The notes below the pieces were generated by a model that saw only the letters and a list, made by a program, of their open reading frames with translations, was not told the origin of the DNA and made no database searches. Positions 8,811 to 16,565 of a DNA stretch of 64,000 bases are shown here, one piece after another. The position numbers and the translations under genes were made by a program. The stretch comes from Bacillus sp. B15-48 (GTDB lineage: Bacteria > Bacillota > Bacilli > Bacillales > Cytobacillaceae): assembly GCF_016879755.1 (NCBI RefSeq), contig NZ_WOFU01000001.1, forward strand, positions 806,001 to 870,000, read 5' to 3'. Numbering within the stretch: position 1 is the first letter of the stretch; each line of letters starts with the position of its first letter.

Positions 8811-8832
8811 TTATTCGGGGCGTCACAGTGAC
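8811..8832 (+). repeat. 45-bp element, right half only
   Basis: Only the TTATTCGGGGCGTCACAGTGAC part is present. The next bases (GTAAAGCCAGCC) nearly repeat the 3' coding end of the upstream YheC/D-like gene (GTGAAGCCAGCC at 7271), so the end of that gene plus its element appears to have been copied here. Confidence 0.7.
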
Positions 8833-8844
8833 GTAAAGCCAGCC

Positions 8845-9196
8845 ACCGGAAGACAGTCACCTCAACCGTCCACCGAAACCACCAAAAAAGAGAAAGTTAA
8901 TAAACCGAGTTCCGTTATCTATCGCAAATGTGAAAAATGGAAGGCAAAAATGACCTTCCCTGTGTTAGAACTTTATGTTGATTTCACTTCGTCTGAAAAA
9001 TAAACGGAAGAATTCCGTCTAAACTGGGAAATATCGATATTTCCTTAAAAATAAGGGGAGTTTTTCCGTTTATATGATCAAAACCTTTGGGTTTTGTCTT
9101 ATTTAGAGCAGTTAAGCGGAATTTCTCCGCTTATATCCGCTTCTTAAGCATCCCCTATATACATTAGCGGGAAATTCTCCGCCTATTAATTCTCCC
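8845..9196 (+). repeat. About 350-bp non-coding repeat, copy B
   Basis: This is a near-duplicate of 6872-7225, with the same internal order and the same junction to a 45-bp element. It occupies most of the gene-free stretch 8611-9231. The remaining part (8611-8810) shows no recognisable gene. Confidence 0.8.
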
Positions 9197-9241
9197 GTGG
9201 AACATTCTGTGAAACAAGATTTTTCGGGGCGTCACAGTGAC
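9197..9241 (+). repeat. 45-bp element, full copy 2
   Basis: One base differs from copy 1 (ACATTCTG for ACATCCTG). It supplies the stop codon and last residues (TTSL) of the branched-chain aminotransferase gene. Confidence 0.9.
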
Positions 9242-10302
9242 GTGGTCCAACCAAACGGATCCTCATGGGAGCCGTTTTGTATGCCTGTTAATGTATCGTA
9301 AAGCATTTGGGTGATTTCGCCAATTTTTCCATTGTTGACGATGATTCTGTCGTTCTTTGCTTTTAATTCACCAATTGGCGAAATGACTGCTGCTGTTCCG
9401 GTACCAAATGCCTCTTCTAACGTTCCGTTATGATATGCCGCTATCACCTCGTCGATTGAAATTCGGCGCTCTTCGACGGGAATATTTTTTGCTTTTAACA
9501 ATTGAATCATCGAATCTCGCGTAATTCCTGGCAGGATGCTCCCATTTAACGCAGGTGTGATGACGGTTCCGTTTATTTTGAAAAAGACATTCATACTCCC
9601 TACCTCTTCCACATAACGGTTTTCTTTTCCGTCTAACCATAACGTTTGCGAATATCCATCTTTGCTTGCGATCTCTTGTCCTTTCAAGCTGCTAGCATAG
9701 TTTCCGCCAGTTTTTGCTTCACCCGTACCCCCGAGGGCAGCACGTACATAATGCTCTTCTACGAGGATTTTCACTGGTTTCATGCCTTCTTTATAATAAG
9801 AACCTACTGGAGACATAATGATGATAAATTGGAAGCTGTTCGAAGATGATATACCTAAATACCGCTCTGTTGCGATAATAAATGGGCGGATATAAAGCGA
9901 TGTCCCAGGCTCGTCTGGAATCCATTCACGGTCCACTGTGATTAATTGCTTGAGCGCTTCTAATGCAAGCCCCTCGTCAATAGCAGGAATGCATAAACGT
10001 TCATTCGACGCGTTTAACCGTTTGAAGTTGCTTTCTGGACGGAATAATTGCACACTTTTATCGACTGTTAAATACGCCTTTAACCCCTCAAATACGGATT
10101 GACCGTAATGGAAAACCTTTGCCGCTGGATCGAGAGAAATGGATTGATAGGGGACAATACGGGCATCGTGCCACCCTTTTCCTTCTATATAATCTAAAAT
10201 AAACATATGGTCAGTGAAAAATTGTCCAAAACCTAGTTGATTCATATCCGGCTTCACTTTTTTATTAGTTGTTAATTCTGTTTTTATTTCAATCATCGCC
10301 AT
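9232..10302 (-). CDS. ilvE: Branched-chain amino acid aminotransferase
   Basis: This cytosolic PLP-dependent fold-type IV enzyme transfers the amino group between glutamate and the keto acids of Leu, Ile and Val. The 356-aa protein carries the catalytic lysine Lys197 in GTGEAKTGGNYASSL. It also has YIRPFIIATE, NGSILPGITRDSMIQL and the phosphate-binding GTGTAAVISPIGEL. Length and motifs match the long BCAT group. The start has TGGAGGATATGGCG. The C-terminus ...GWTTSL ends in the 45-bp element; the homologous tail normally runs a few residues past the GW motif, so little has been lost. A LysR regulator gene lies directly upstream on the same strand. Confidence 0.95.
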   Translation of the reverse strand: MAMIEIKTELTTNKKVKPDMNQLGFGQFFTDHMFILDYIEGKGWHDARIVPYQSISLDPAAKVFHYGQSVFEGLKAYLTVDKSVQLFRPESNFKRLNASNERLCIPAIDEGLALEALKQLITVDREWIPDEPGTSLYIRPFIIATERYLGISSSNSFQFIIIMSPVGSYYKEGMKPVKILVEEHYVRAALGGTGEAKTGGNYASSLKGQEIASKDGYSQTLWLDGKENRYVEEVGSMNVFFKINGTVITPALNGSILPGITRDSMIQLLKAKNIPVEERRISIDEVIAAYHNGTLEEAFGTGTAAVISPIGELKAKNDRIIVNNGKIGEITQMLYDTLTGIQNGSHEDPFGWTTSL

Positions 10303-10339
10303 ATCCTCCAGTAGCAGTTATAAAATGAACATTCCAAAG

Positions 10340-10364
10340 AGAATGAATAATTAATATTCATTCT
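10340..10364. promoter_or_regulatory. 25-bp inverted repeat upstream of ilvE
   Basis: AGAATGAATA and TATTCATTCT form perfect 10-bp arms around a 5-bp centre between the LysR gene and ilvE. It could be an operator for ilvE or an AT-rich terminator for the LysR gene. Confidence 0.45.
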
Positions 10365-10431
10365 ACTCAGCAGATTTCAATTCGTAAAATACATATAAAC
10401 TATAGAAACTATGCGAAAAAGTTATAGAAAC

Positions 10432-11313
10432 TTAAAGTTTATTCGCCTGAATATACTCGATGAACGTCCGGGCGGCAAAAGGAAGATATTTATTCTTTTT
10501 AAAAATAAGCACTAATTCCCACTCGATTAGTGGATCTGAAATAGAAATTGCCCGGACATTGCGATGATTAAATCGACTCACCATCGAGCGCGGAATGATC
10601 GAAATTCCTAACTTCGTTATAACCATTTCACCGATTAAATCCCATAGAGAACTTTTATAAGCGACGGTTGGTTCGAATCCCGACTGGATACATGCTTGTG
10701 TCACCACATCATGAAGGGCATAATCTTCTGTTAAGAGGATAAAAGATTCATTTTTCATTTCGGATAAACGGGCGGACTCTCTTTCGGCAAGCCAATGTTC
10801 ACTGTCGACAAGCACAACTAGTTCTTCAGAAAACAAAGGGATCGTTTCGAAAGGCTCGGAGTCGACCGGCAGCACGGTAATTCCTAAATCGATTTCTCCT
10901 TCTTCTACCTTCCGCTTTAATTGTTTGGCATTGTGTTCGACCATTTCGATATCAATTTGCGGATATTCTTTCTTAAATCCAGCAAGTACATTAGGAAAAA
11001 GCAGTACACCGGTTGTAGGCATTAATCCCAATTTGATCGTTCCTTTTTTGACTTGAACCACCTCATTAACGGAAGCATAAACATCTTCGACCGACTGCAA
11101 AATGTGCAAAGCATGTTCATAAACGACAACCCCTGCATCCGTCAGTTTAAGTTGTCGCTCTGAACGATCTAATAACGTAACCTTTAGCTCGTCTTCAAGA
11201 CTTTTGATCATCTTACTGATAGATGGTTGCGAGACGAGGAGAATTTGCGATGCCTTTGTAAAATTCCTTTGTTTAGCGACTTCTACGAAATATTTAAGGT
11301 GTTGAATATCCAT
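10432..11313 (-). CDS. LysR-family transcriptional regulator
   Basis: The 293-aa protein is a typical LysR regulator. Its N-terminal helix-turn-helix includes FVEVAKQRNFTKASQILLVSQ and the following SKMIKSLEDEL. A periplasmic-binding-like effector domain (about 90-290) includes GTIKLGLMPT and GLGI-type segments such as VITKLGISIIPRS. It lies just upstream of ilvE on the same strand and may regulate it or a gene outside the visible neighbourhood. No divergent partner, the usual LysR target, is present. A partial 45-bp element lies right upstream of its start. Confidence 0.9.
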   Translation of the reverse strand: MDIQHLKYFVEVAKQRNFTKASQILLVSQPSISKMIKSLEDELKVTLLDRSERQLKLTDAGVVVYEHALHILQSVEDVYASVNEVVQVKKGTIKLGLMPTTGVLLFPNVLAGFKKEYPQIDIEMVEHNAKQLKRKVEEGEIDLGITVLPVDSEPFETIPLFSEELVVLVDSEHWLAERESARLSEMKNESFILLTEDYALHDVVTQACIQSGFEPTVAYKSSLWDLIGEMVITKLGISIIPRSMVSRFNHRNVRAISISDPLIEWELVLIFKKNKYLPFAARTFIEYIQANKL

Positions 11314-11337
11314 TTCAAAAAAATTCCTTTCATTGAT

Positions 11338-11359
11338 GGATTCGGGGCGTCATTGTGAC
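11338..11359 (+). repeat. 45-bp element, right half with mutated palindrome
   Basis: ATTCGGGGCGTCATTGTGAC has one mismatch in the palindrome (GTCATTGTGAC). It sits between the LysR gene and a small membrane-protein gene. Confidence 0.6.
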
Positions 11360-11384
11360 CCTACTCTAGCCAAAATTTCAAATT

Positions 11385-11582
11385 TTATTCATCATCTACT
11401 AGCCTCATTATATAGAGAGAAACGATCAATATCATGATAATAGGAAGAAATGCAAAGAAAACTTCGGGTAGCAAAAGCAAGAAATGATAAATAAAAGGAG
11501 ATATTCTTAGGAAGAAATCAAGAGGAAGAAATACAAGGGGGAAATTTAAAAAAACGATAACATCACTATACTCGACGAACAT
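11385..11582 (-). CDS. Small hydrophobic protein, unknown function
   Basis: The 65-aa protein has two hydrophobic stretches (roughly residues 7-30 and 33-58) and a charged end, MRLVDDE. A longer frame exists, but this ATG has a strong ribosome binding site (AGGAG, 7 bases upstream), which supports it as a real small membrane protein. It is bounded on both sides by partial 45-bp elements and has no recognisable family. I infer membrane location only. Confidence 0.5.
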   Translation of the reverse strand: MFVEYSDVIVFLNFPLVFLPLDFFLRISPFIYHFLLLLPEVFFAFLPIIMILIVSLYIMRLVDDE

Positions 11583-11610
11583 CTTAAAACTCCTGCAACA
11601 AATGACCAAA

Positions 11611-11634
11611 AATTTTTCGGGGCGTCACTGTGAC
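11611..11634 (+). repeat. 45-bp element, right half
   Basis: AATTTTTCGGGGCGTCACTGTGAC lies between the two small genes, with the palindrome intact (central T). Confidence 0.75.
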
Positions 11635-11655
11635 CGCACACCCCTGTTCGATTTA

Positions 11656-12096
11656 TTATTCAAATAAAGCCAACTTCCATTCACCAACAATTTCATCGTC
11701 TGCAGTTAAACAGGTTTGCAACACTATAGGTAACTTTATTCCCATTTTCTCTGTTTCAGCTGTATCAGTGATATTATCCTTAACATCCTTTTGCAAATAG
11801 AGATCACCTAATAACTTATTATAATACCGAACAATTGAAGCAACACCATATTCCCCAATGTATTCCTTATACTGGACTTTTATCCTTTTAAAGCTTTGCT
11901 TTTTCCAGTCTTCAATGGATAAATCTTCAAATCCGTTCGTGTGCAATGCTCTAAAACTACCATAAACATAGGCCTTATCTTCTCTCGATAATGACTCCCA
12001 AAATAGTTCAACATCATCACTTTTTAAAGAGTTCAAAAAATCAGAGACCAAGCCCATTTGTTGTGGCTGTATTTTATCAGTAAATTGATATTCCAT
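11656..12096 (-). CDS. Hypothetical protein
   Basis: This 146-aa soluble, mixed-charge protein has no signal peptide or membrane segment. An upstream GTG would add seven residues, but the ATG at 12096 is the more likely start; its ribosome binding site (AGTAGGT) is weak. The helical N-terminal part (SDFLNSLKSDDVELFWESL) followed by beta-rich segments recalls small NTF2-like proteins, but this is only an impression. It is flanked by partial 45-bp elements and is part of the accessory stretch. Confidence 0.6.
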   Translation of the reverse strand: MEYQFTDKIQPQQMGLVSDFLNSLKSDDVELFWESLSREDKAYVYGSFRALHTNGFEDLSIEDWKKQSFKRIKVQYKEYIGEYGVASIVRYYNKLLGDLYLQKDVKDNITDTAETEKMGIKLPIVLQTCLTADDEIVGEWKLALFE

Positions 12097-12121
12097 GTAA
12101 CAACGACCTACTTTCACTTAT

Positions 12122-12148
12122 CAAGATTTTTCGGGGCGTCACTGTGAC
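12122..12148 (+). repeat. 45-bp element, right half
   Basis: CAAGATTTTTCGGGGC plus GTCACTGTGAC, immediately upstream of the 11656-12096 gene start. The left half is missing. Confidence 0.75.
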
Positions 12149-12174
12149 GCTTTTAAATTGGAAAATAATAGAGA

Positions 12175-12201
12175 AACGGCAGAACCGTCCCCGTGTTTCA
12201 G
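12175..12201. repeat. REP-like repeat, GAAACGGCAGAACCGT family
   Basis: GAAACGGCAGAACCGTCC followed by CCGTGTTTC forms an imperfect palindrome with GAAAC/GTTTC ends. Related copies lie at 17543, 18077, 19117, 19254, 27416, 28108, 57397 and 57514. Similar repeats are known in bacilli and are probably spread by a REP-associated transposase; none is encoded in this window. Confidence 0.75.
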
Positions 12202-12307
12202 GTCCCCCTCCATTTCAAAGCTACCAACCTAGCTTCATCATATGAAAAATTTCCAAGGTTTTCAAATAATAATCACATGCCCCACTGGCCTGCCGAAAAC
12301 CAATCCC

Positions 12308-12398
12308 AGGTGTATTTAATCTCGCTCTACAGCAGGGGAAGAATCCGTGGAACATCCTGTGAGAGAGATTTTTCGGGGAGTTCGTGGAATCACTGTGG
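12308..12398 (+). repeat. 45-bp element with left extension, degenerate
   Basis: A 39-bp left extension (AGGTGTATTTAATCTCGCTC... AGAATCC) precedes a damaged element with an insertion before CACTGTGGCC. The same extension precedes the copies at 15543 and 16606, so about 85 bp may be the complete unit. Together with the REP copy and the next element it accounts for the gene-free stretch 12118-12496. Confidence 0.65.
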
Positions 12399-12416
12399 CC
12401 GCGCAATGAACACAAA

Positions 12417-12448
12417 AGTGGATGAGCCATTAAAAAAGCTCATCCACT
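12417..12448 (-). terminator. Terminator hairpin of hcp (GGATGAGC type)
   Basis: AGTGGATGAGC and GCTCATCCACT pair perfectly. On the minus strand the stem is followed by a short T-run (CTTTTGTG). It sits just past the 45-bp element that abuts hcp. Nearly the same hairpin accompanies elements at 14398, 15677, 32622 and 36258. Confidence 0.75.
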
Positions 12449-12451
12449 CAT

Positions 12452-12496
12452 GTGGAACATCCTGTGAAACAAGATTATTCGGGGCGTCACTGTGAC
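12452..12496 (+). repeat. 45-bp element, full copy 3
   Basis: This is the intact copy with central T in the palindrome. It ends exactly one base before the hcp stop codon (12497-12499), so hcp keeps its own stop but no native 3' sequence. Confidence 0.9.
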
Positions 12497-14143
12497 TTAA
12501 TTCATGAACATTTCCATGTCAGCTTTTGTATTAGAAATGCCGCCTACACCGAAGTTCTCAACTAAGAAGTTCGTTACGTTTGGTGATAAGAAAGCTGGTA
12601 ATGTTGGTCCAACGTGAATATCTTTCACACCCAAGTAAAGTAAAGATAAGAAAACGATAACCGCTTTTTGCTCATACCATGCGATATTATAAGATAACGG
12701 TAAATCATTTATACTTTCTAATCCGAATGCCTCTTTCAGCCTCAATGCAGTCATGACTAGAGAGTAGGAATCGTTACATTGACCAGCATCAAGTACTCTT
12801 GGAATCCCGTTGATATCACCTAATTCCAGCTTGTTGTATCGATATTTTGCACAACCGGCTGTTAAAATGATCGTATCTTTTGGAAGCTCTTCGGCAAACT
12901 CTTTATAATAAGTTCTGCTCTTATGGCGGCCATCACAGCCAGCCATGACAAAGAATCGTTTAATATCACCCTTTTTCACAGACTCTACAACTTGATCCGC
13001 TACTTGAGCCACTTGATTATGCGCAAATCCTCCAACAATTTCACCTTTTTCAATTTCTACCGGTGGCTGGCATGTCTTTGCATGCTCAATCATAACGGAG
13101 AAATCTTTTGTACCATCTTCATTTTTAGGAATATAGGTTACACCCTCAACAGCAGATGCCCCAGTTGTATACATTCTTCCTTTATAAGATTCCTTTGGTA
13201 GTACAATACAGTTTGTTGTCATTAAAATCGGACCGTTGAAGCTCTCGAATTCACGAGTTTGTTCCCACCATGCATTTCCGTAGTTACCGACAAAGTGATC
13301 ATATTTTTTGAATGCTGGATAGTAGTTCGCTGACAGCATTTCACTATGTGTATACACATCTACTCCCGTGCCTTCGGTTTGTTTTAATAACTCTTCCATA
13401 TCTTTCAGGTCATGACCGCTGATTAAAATTCCTGGATTTTGACGTACACCAATATTTACTTTCGTCATTTCAGGATGACCATACGTTGATGTATTTGCTG
13501 TATCTAAAAGCTCCATGGCATGCACGCCGTACTTTCCACATTCCATTGAAAGATCAATCAATTGTTCCATACCAACTGTATCATCTGTAATCTTTGTAAG
13601 TGCTTTTTGCATAAACGCATTTAACTCTTCATTTTCGTAGCTAAGAGCTTCCGCATGCTTTAAATACGCAGCCATTCCTTTCAAACCGTAAGTCACTAAC
13701 TCTCTTAAAGAACGAATATCTTCATCTCTTGTAGCTAAAATACTAACTTCTTGAGAAGCAGATTTCATTTCAAGCTGAAAATCGGTTTCACCGTTCCAAG
13801 TGACAAAATCGCTATTGTTGTCTAAAGTGTACCCTGCATTTCTGATTGCCGCTTTAATTTCTTCCCGGATATTTAATCCTTCTCTTACTGTTTTAAAAAA
13901 TCGATTCTTATCCCAATTTGCATTTGTAATCGTCATAAAAAGACCATTTACAATAAAGTGATCTGCTTTATTTTGATTAATCCCGATCTCACGAGCCATT
14001 GCGTTTACAATCGCTACTCCCTTAATCGTGTAAATCAATAAATCTTGCATATTTGCTAAATCATCTTTTTTTCCACATACTCCAACAATTGTACAACCTG
14101 TTCCTTTTGCGGTTTCTTGGCATTGAAAACAAAACATACTCAT
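12497..14143 (-). CDS. hcp: Hybrid-cluster protein / hydroxylamine reductase
   Basis: Hcp carries a [4Fe-4S] or [2Fe-2S] cluster and the hybrid 4Fe-2S-2O cluster. It reduces NO or hydroxylamine, and the protein is linked to nitrosative stress and anaerobic life. The 548-aa protein has the N-terminal cysteine motif with Cys5, Cys8, Cys17 and Cys23 (MFCFQCQE...GCTIVGVC). Hybrid-cluster ligands sit in [23 protein letters not shown] and the late glutamate/cysteine segments. Start at ATG 14143 with GGAGG 9 bases upstream. No Hcr reductase gene is adjacent. A Rex-like palindrome lies 161 bp upstream. Confidence 0.95.
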   Translation of the reverse strand: MSMFCFQCQETAKGTGCTIVGVCGKKDDLANMQDLLIYTIKGVAIVNAMAREIGINQNKADHFIVNGLFMTITNANWDKNRFFKTVREGLNIREEIKAAIRNAGYTLDNNSDFVTWNGETDFQLEMKSASQEVSILATRDEDIRSLRELVTYGLKGMAAYLKHAEALSYENEELNAFMQKALTKITDDTVGMEQLIDLSMECGKYGVHAMELLDTANTSTYGHPEMTKVNIGVRQNPGILISGHDLKDMEELLKQTEGTGVDVYTHSEMLSANYYPAFKKYDHFVGNYGNAWWEQTREFESFNGPILMTTNCIVLPKESYKGRMYTTGASAVEGVTYIPKNEDGTKDFSVMIEHAKTCQPPVEIEKGEIVGGFAHNQVAQVADQVVESVKKGDIKRFFVMAGCDGRHKSRTYYKEFAEELPKDTIILTAGCAKYRYNKLELGDINGIPRVLDAGQCNDSYSLVMTALRLKEAFGLESINDLPLSYNIAWYEQKAVIVFLSLLYLGVKDIHVGPTLPAFLSPNVTNFLVENFGVGGISNTKADMEMFMN

Positions 14144-14303
14144 TAATCATTACCTCCAGTAAATGTTTTCCGATTTTTAATTCTCTTCTATAAACACTTT
14201 GTCTTATTTAGTGTGAATTTGAATAAGTTCCATAAGTTAATAACAATATAATCAACACGTTTACGTTGTAATTATAAATTCATTCATCTGGAATTTGGAC
14301 TCT

Positions 14304-14321
14304 TTATGAACCTGTTCACAA
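14304..14321. promoter_or_regulatory. Rex-like operator upstream of hcp
   Basis: Read on the minus strand it is TTGTGAACAGGTTCATAA, one base from the Rex pattern TTGTGAA-N4-TTCACAA. It lies in the spacer after a possible minus-strand -35 (TTGACT at 14325-14330), with a weak -10 (CATAAA) beyond. NADH-responsive Rex control of hcp is known in other Firmicutes; here it is inferred. The rest of 14144-14362 shows only AT-rich leader sequence. Confidence 0.5.
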
Positions 14322-14362
14322 ACAAGTCAATAAGATTTGAACACTTCGTGACAAAAAGAAAA

Positions 14363-14394
14363 AGTGGATGAGCCATTAAAAAAGCTCATCCACT
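14363..14394 (-). terminator. Terminator hairpin (GGATGAGC type) after the 14530-15160 gene pair
   Basis: The AGTGGATGAGC and GCTCATCCACT arms are the same as in the hairpin near hcp. It is placed just beyond the 45-bp element at the end of the minus-strand pair. Confidence 0.65.
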
Positions 14395-14397
14395 CAT

Positions 14398-14442
14398 GTG
14401 GAACATCCTGTGAAACAAGATTATTCGGGGCGTCACTGTGAC
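14398..14442 (+). repeat. 45-bp element, full copy 4
   Basis: It is identical to the hcp-associated copy over the 45 bp. Its right end is expanded into a 12-bp tandem array. Confidence 0.9.
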
Positions 14443-14484
14443 TAACTCTGTGACTAACTCTGTGACTAACTCTGTGACTAACTC
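14437..14484 (+). repeat. Four tandem 12-bp units at the edge of the element
   Basis: TGTGACTAACTC is repeated four times without gaps. The first unit begins inside the palindrome of the 45-bp element, so the array arose by duplicating the junction between element and flank. Confidence 0.9.
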
Positions 14485-14495
14485 TAATTTAAAAA

Positions 14496-14522
14496 AGCAC
14501 ACTTTTTTAAAATAAGTATGCT
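14496..14522 (-). terminator. Native AT-rich hairpin after the 14530 gene
   Basis: AGCACACTT and AAGTATGCT pair with one mismatch, 8 bp past the stop codon. On the minus strand it is followed by TTTTTTAAATT. Confidence 0.5.
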
Positions 14523-14529
14523 GTAGAAT

Positions 14530-14874
14530 CTATAGTGGATCGGTGTCATGTTCACCAAAAAATCTTTGCAAAGTAAAACCTGTTAGAGCAGAATAACAGG
14601 CATCAACTAATACCTTTTTCTCTGCTTCTAGGACTTCATAAACGACAATAACATTGTTAATATACATCCAATAGTAACCGTTAAATTCAAAGTTCGGATA
14701 ATCTACAACATCATAAGCTTTTTCCTGTGGTTTTACTGACAAAATACTTTTAGAATTTCGGAACACCAACTTGGGACCAATTTTATATGGTTTCATTTCA
14801 GCAAGTTTCACTCTTGCCTTTTGCCCCCAAATGACATCATAGTGTATTTCTTTATCTGTCACTGTTAATCTCAT
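14530..14874 (-). CDS. Hypothetical protein, second gene of a small overlapping pair
   Basis: This 114-aa beta-rich protein (LTVTDKEIHYDVIWGQKARVKLAEMK, VVDYPNFEFNGYYWMYINN) has no signal peptide or membrane segment. It begins inside the upstream gene with a 23-bp overlap, so translation is coupled and the two products probably act together. I do not recognise the family. Together the pair is bounded by 45-bp elements. Confidence 0.6.
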   Translation of the reverse strand: MRLTVTDKEIHYDVIWGQKARVKLAEMKPYKIGPKLVFRNSKSILSVKPQEKAYDVVDYPNFEFNGYYWMYINNVIVVYEVLEAEKKVLVDACYSALTGFTLQRFFGEHDTDPL

Positions 14875-15160
14875 CCACTAATTTATCGAATTCTATTTCA
14901 TCCCCACTATAATTCGAAAAGTCGCTATCTCTATTTTTTCTAGCGTCTCTTAATTGTTCTAAAATATCATCATTTGAAAAAATTGCCTTTGTCATTCTCT
15001 TTTTTTGTTTCTCTGACATTGTACTTAAACCATGTACATCACTCGACTCTGAAAGAGAAATTTCGAATGTTTTAGTTTCCGTTTTAAACGTATAGGTGTT
15101 TTCATCTACTTGGAAAGCTTCATACATTTTTCCATCATCATTCTTAACATATATCTTCAT
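14852..15160 (-). CDS. Hypothetical protein, first gene of the pair
   Basis: The 102-aa protein has a small beta-strand N-terminal part (KIYVKNDDGKMYEAFQVDEN) and a highly charged, helical C-terminal half (SEKQKKRMTKAIFSNDDILEQL). The ATG at 15160 lies about 7 bases after AAGGGGTG and is chosen over a GTG nine bases earlier. The overlap with the next gene suggests a two-gene operon. There is no recognised family; a phage-like or toxin/antitoxin-like pair is possible but unsupported. Confidence 0.6.
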   Translation of the reverse strand: MKIYVKNDDGKMYEAFQVDENTYTFKTETKTFEISLSESSDVHGLSTMSEKQKKRMTKAIFSNDDILEQLRDARKNRDSDFSNYSGDEIEFDKLVDEINSDR

Positions 15161-15330
15161 GAAGGACACCCCTTCCTTCTTTTTATAATAAGCGATAAAT
15201 AAACTTCTTCCGCTAAATGACTTTTAATCTATATCATCATTATAAGTGATTATTCCCCTTAATACTAATGCTAAAATTGGAACTATACAATGTGGTATAT
15301 ATTAACCTGATAACACCAGTATATGATGGT

Positions 15331-15483
15331 TCATTCAAACTTAACATACCCTTCAAACCCTGCCTTCTTTATTTTTTCTAACAATTCTTCTCCATTTTTC
15401 TTACTTGAAAATGTCCCAACTTGCACACGAAGTAAAACCTTCTCATCAGGAGGCTTTTTCGTTAGAGGAGCTGAAGTTTTCAT
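15331..15483 (-). pseudogene. SPOR-domain fragment (C-terminal end of a cell-wall amidase-like gene)
   Basis: The 50-codon frame from ATG 15483 encodes KVLLRVQVGTFSSKKNGEEL followed by LEKIKKAGFEGYVKF and a stop. This is one SPOR repeat, the peptidoglycan-binding module found at the C-terminus of sporulation amidases such as CwlC. The catalytic domain and the other SPOR half are missing. Upstream it abuts the left extension of a repeat element (15503), suggesting truncation there. A weak ribosome binding site (AAAGGATT) leaves open a small expressed protein. Confidence 0.6.
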
Positions 15484-15502
15484 TACAATTAAGAATCCTT
15501 TC

Positions 15503-15595
15503 TAGGTGTATTTAAACTCGCTCTACAGCAGGGGCAGAATCCGTGGAACAATCTAACAATCTGTGAAACAAGATTATTCGGGGCGTCACTGTGAC
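15503..15595 (+). repeat. 45-bp element with left extension, full copy 5
   Basis: The left extension (AGGTGTATTTAAACTCGCTC...) is followed by the element at 15543-15595. It is 53 bp here because AACAATCT is duplicated in tandem in the left part. Confidence 0.85.
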
Positions 15596-15641
15596 AATCT
15601 GCCAGTAATTCATTTAAATAAAAATGCTAGTAAACTACAAA

Positions 15642-15673
15642 AGTGGATGAGCTATTAAGAAAGCTCATCCACT
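15642..15673 (-). terminator. Terminator hairpin (GGATGAGC type) after the EthD gene
   Basis: AGTGGATGAGC and GCTCATCCACT arms, followed on the minus strand by CTTTTGTAG. It lies beyond the element that terminates the EthD-domain gene. Confidence 0.7.
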
Positions 15674-15676
15674 CAT

Positions 15677-15721
15677 GTGGAACATCCTGTGAAACAAGAT
15701 TTTTCGGGGCGTCACTGTGAC
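15677..15721 (+). repeat. 45-bp element, full copy 6
   Basis: This intact copy provides the stop codon (15712-15714) and the last residues (ASQ) of the EthD-domain gene. Confidence 0.9.
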
Positions 15722-16419
15722 GCAGGTTGTTTTTGAACTTCACTTGTAATGATAAACTCTGCTTCACCAACAAACTTTTTTTCATCTGCAAGGACCACTT
15801 CATCTTCGGCAAGTGCAGCTTGCCATTTCTTAAATTCAGCATAGTCGGTGAACCAAAACTCAGCCATTCCATTATAGTTATACGGTACTTCACCTGAAGG
15901 ATACGCATCGTATTCAATATGATTTTGTACATAACGGTTGCAATGTTTCCACCAAGGTCTGTTTTTTACTAGAGGTCCATGAGTGTTCAACCAATAGTCA
16001 TGATATTCCTCAACAGATAGATGCGCCGCTTTTCTTATTACAGCGACCGCTTTTATTTTGCTCTTTTGTTCCCAATCCGGAACTGCCTGGATTTCCTTTT
16101 CATTCGTGATGAGCCCACCTAGCTTGTCTCGCTCGAATAATTTCTCTTCATCTTCAGCGATTACACTTAGTTCTGGAAGCTGCGCCCAGCTTTGGTAACT
16201 TTCCAAAGAATCAAACCAAACTTGCGCAACACCATCGAATGCCGGGGGATTGTCCTCATACATTTCATGCAGAGTATGAGTTTGCACATATTTACGGATA
16301 TAACTGTACCAAGAAGGGGTACGCATCGCAATATCGCAATGTTCATTGAGCCAATATCTGTGAAACTCCGGGATCGAAAGGTTGCGATTTTTCTTTAAAA
16401 GTACGGACATTTTAACCAC
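15712..16419 (-). CDS. Tandem EthD-domain protein
   Basis: The 235-aa protein consists of two EthD-like ferredoxin-fold domains, residues about 1-108 and 118-225. Both contain the pattern FHRYWLNEH / YHDYWLNTHG, and the second ends with EFWFTDYAEFKKW. EthD-type proteins are small cytosolic dimers associated with oxidation or decarboxylation of organic compounds; the tandem form would make an internal dimer. GTG start at 16419, 7 bases after AAAGGAG. The C-terminal tail QKQPASQ runs into the 45-bp element. No oxygenase is adjacent, so the role is unknown. Confidence 0.8.
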   Translation of the reverse strand: MVKMSVLLKKNRNLSIPEFHRYWLNEHCDIAMRTPSWYSYIRKYVQTHTLHEMYEDNPPAFDGVAQVWFDSLESYQSWAQLPELSVIAEDEEKLFERDKLGGLITNEKEIQAVPDWEQKSKIKAVAVIRKAAHLSVEEYHDYWLNTHGPLVKNRPWWKHCNRYVQNHIEYDAYPSGEVPYNYNGMAEFWFTDYAEFKKWQAALAEDEVVLADEKKFVGEAEFIITSEVQKQPASQ

Positions 16420-16565
16420 TGAACCACTCCTTTTATAAAATTTATAAGATGCCTATTCTACTAGTAGATTCTTTTAAAATGATATGTGGATAATCATATA
16501 AGAAGAACATGAAATCTATTTTGCCTGTAAAATTGGGAGGGAAAGCAGAGCCTTCCCCCTGTTTC

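Noticed and set aside
10303-10431. T-box or leucine-responsive leader before ilvE
   Set aside because: The space is too short and lacks the T-box sequence. Only a 25-bp inverted repeat is present.
12193-12495. 100-codon plus-strand frame
   Set aside because: It is made almost entirely of REP, element and terminator-hairpin sequence.
14437-14484. Possible CRISPR-like array
   Set aside because: The 12-bp units are directly adjacent with no spacers. This is a simple tandem duplication, and no cas genes are present.
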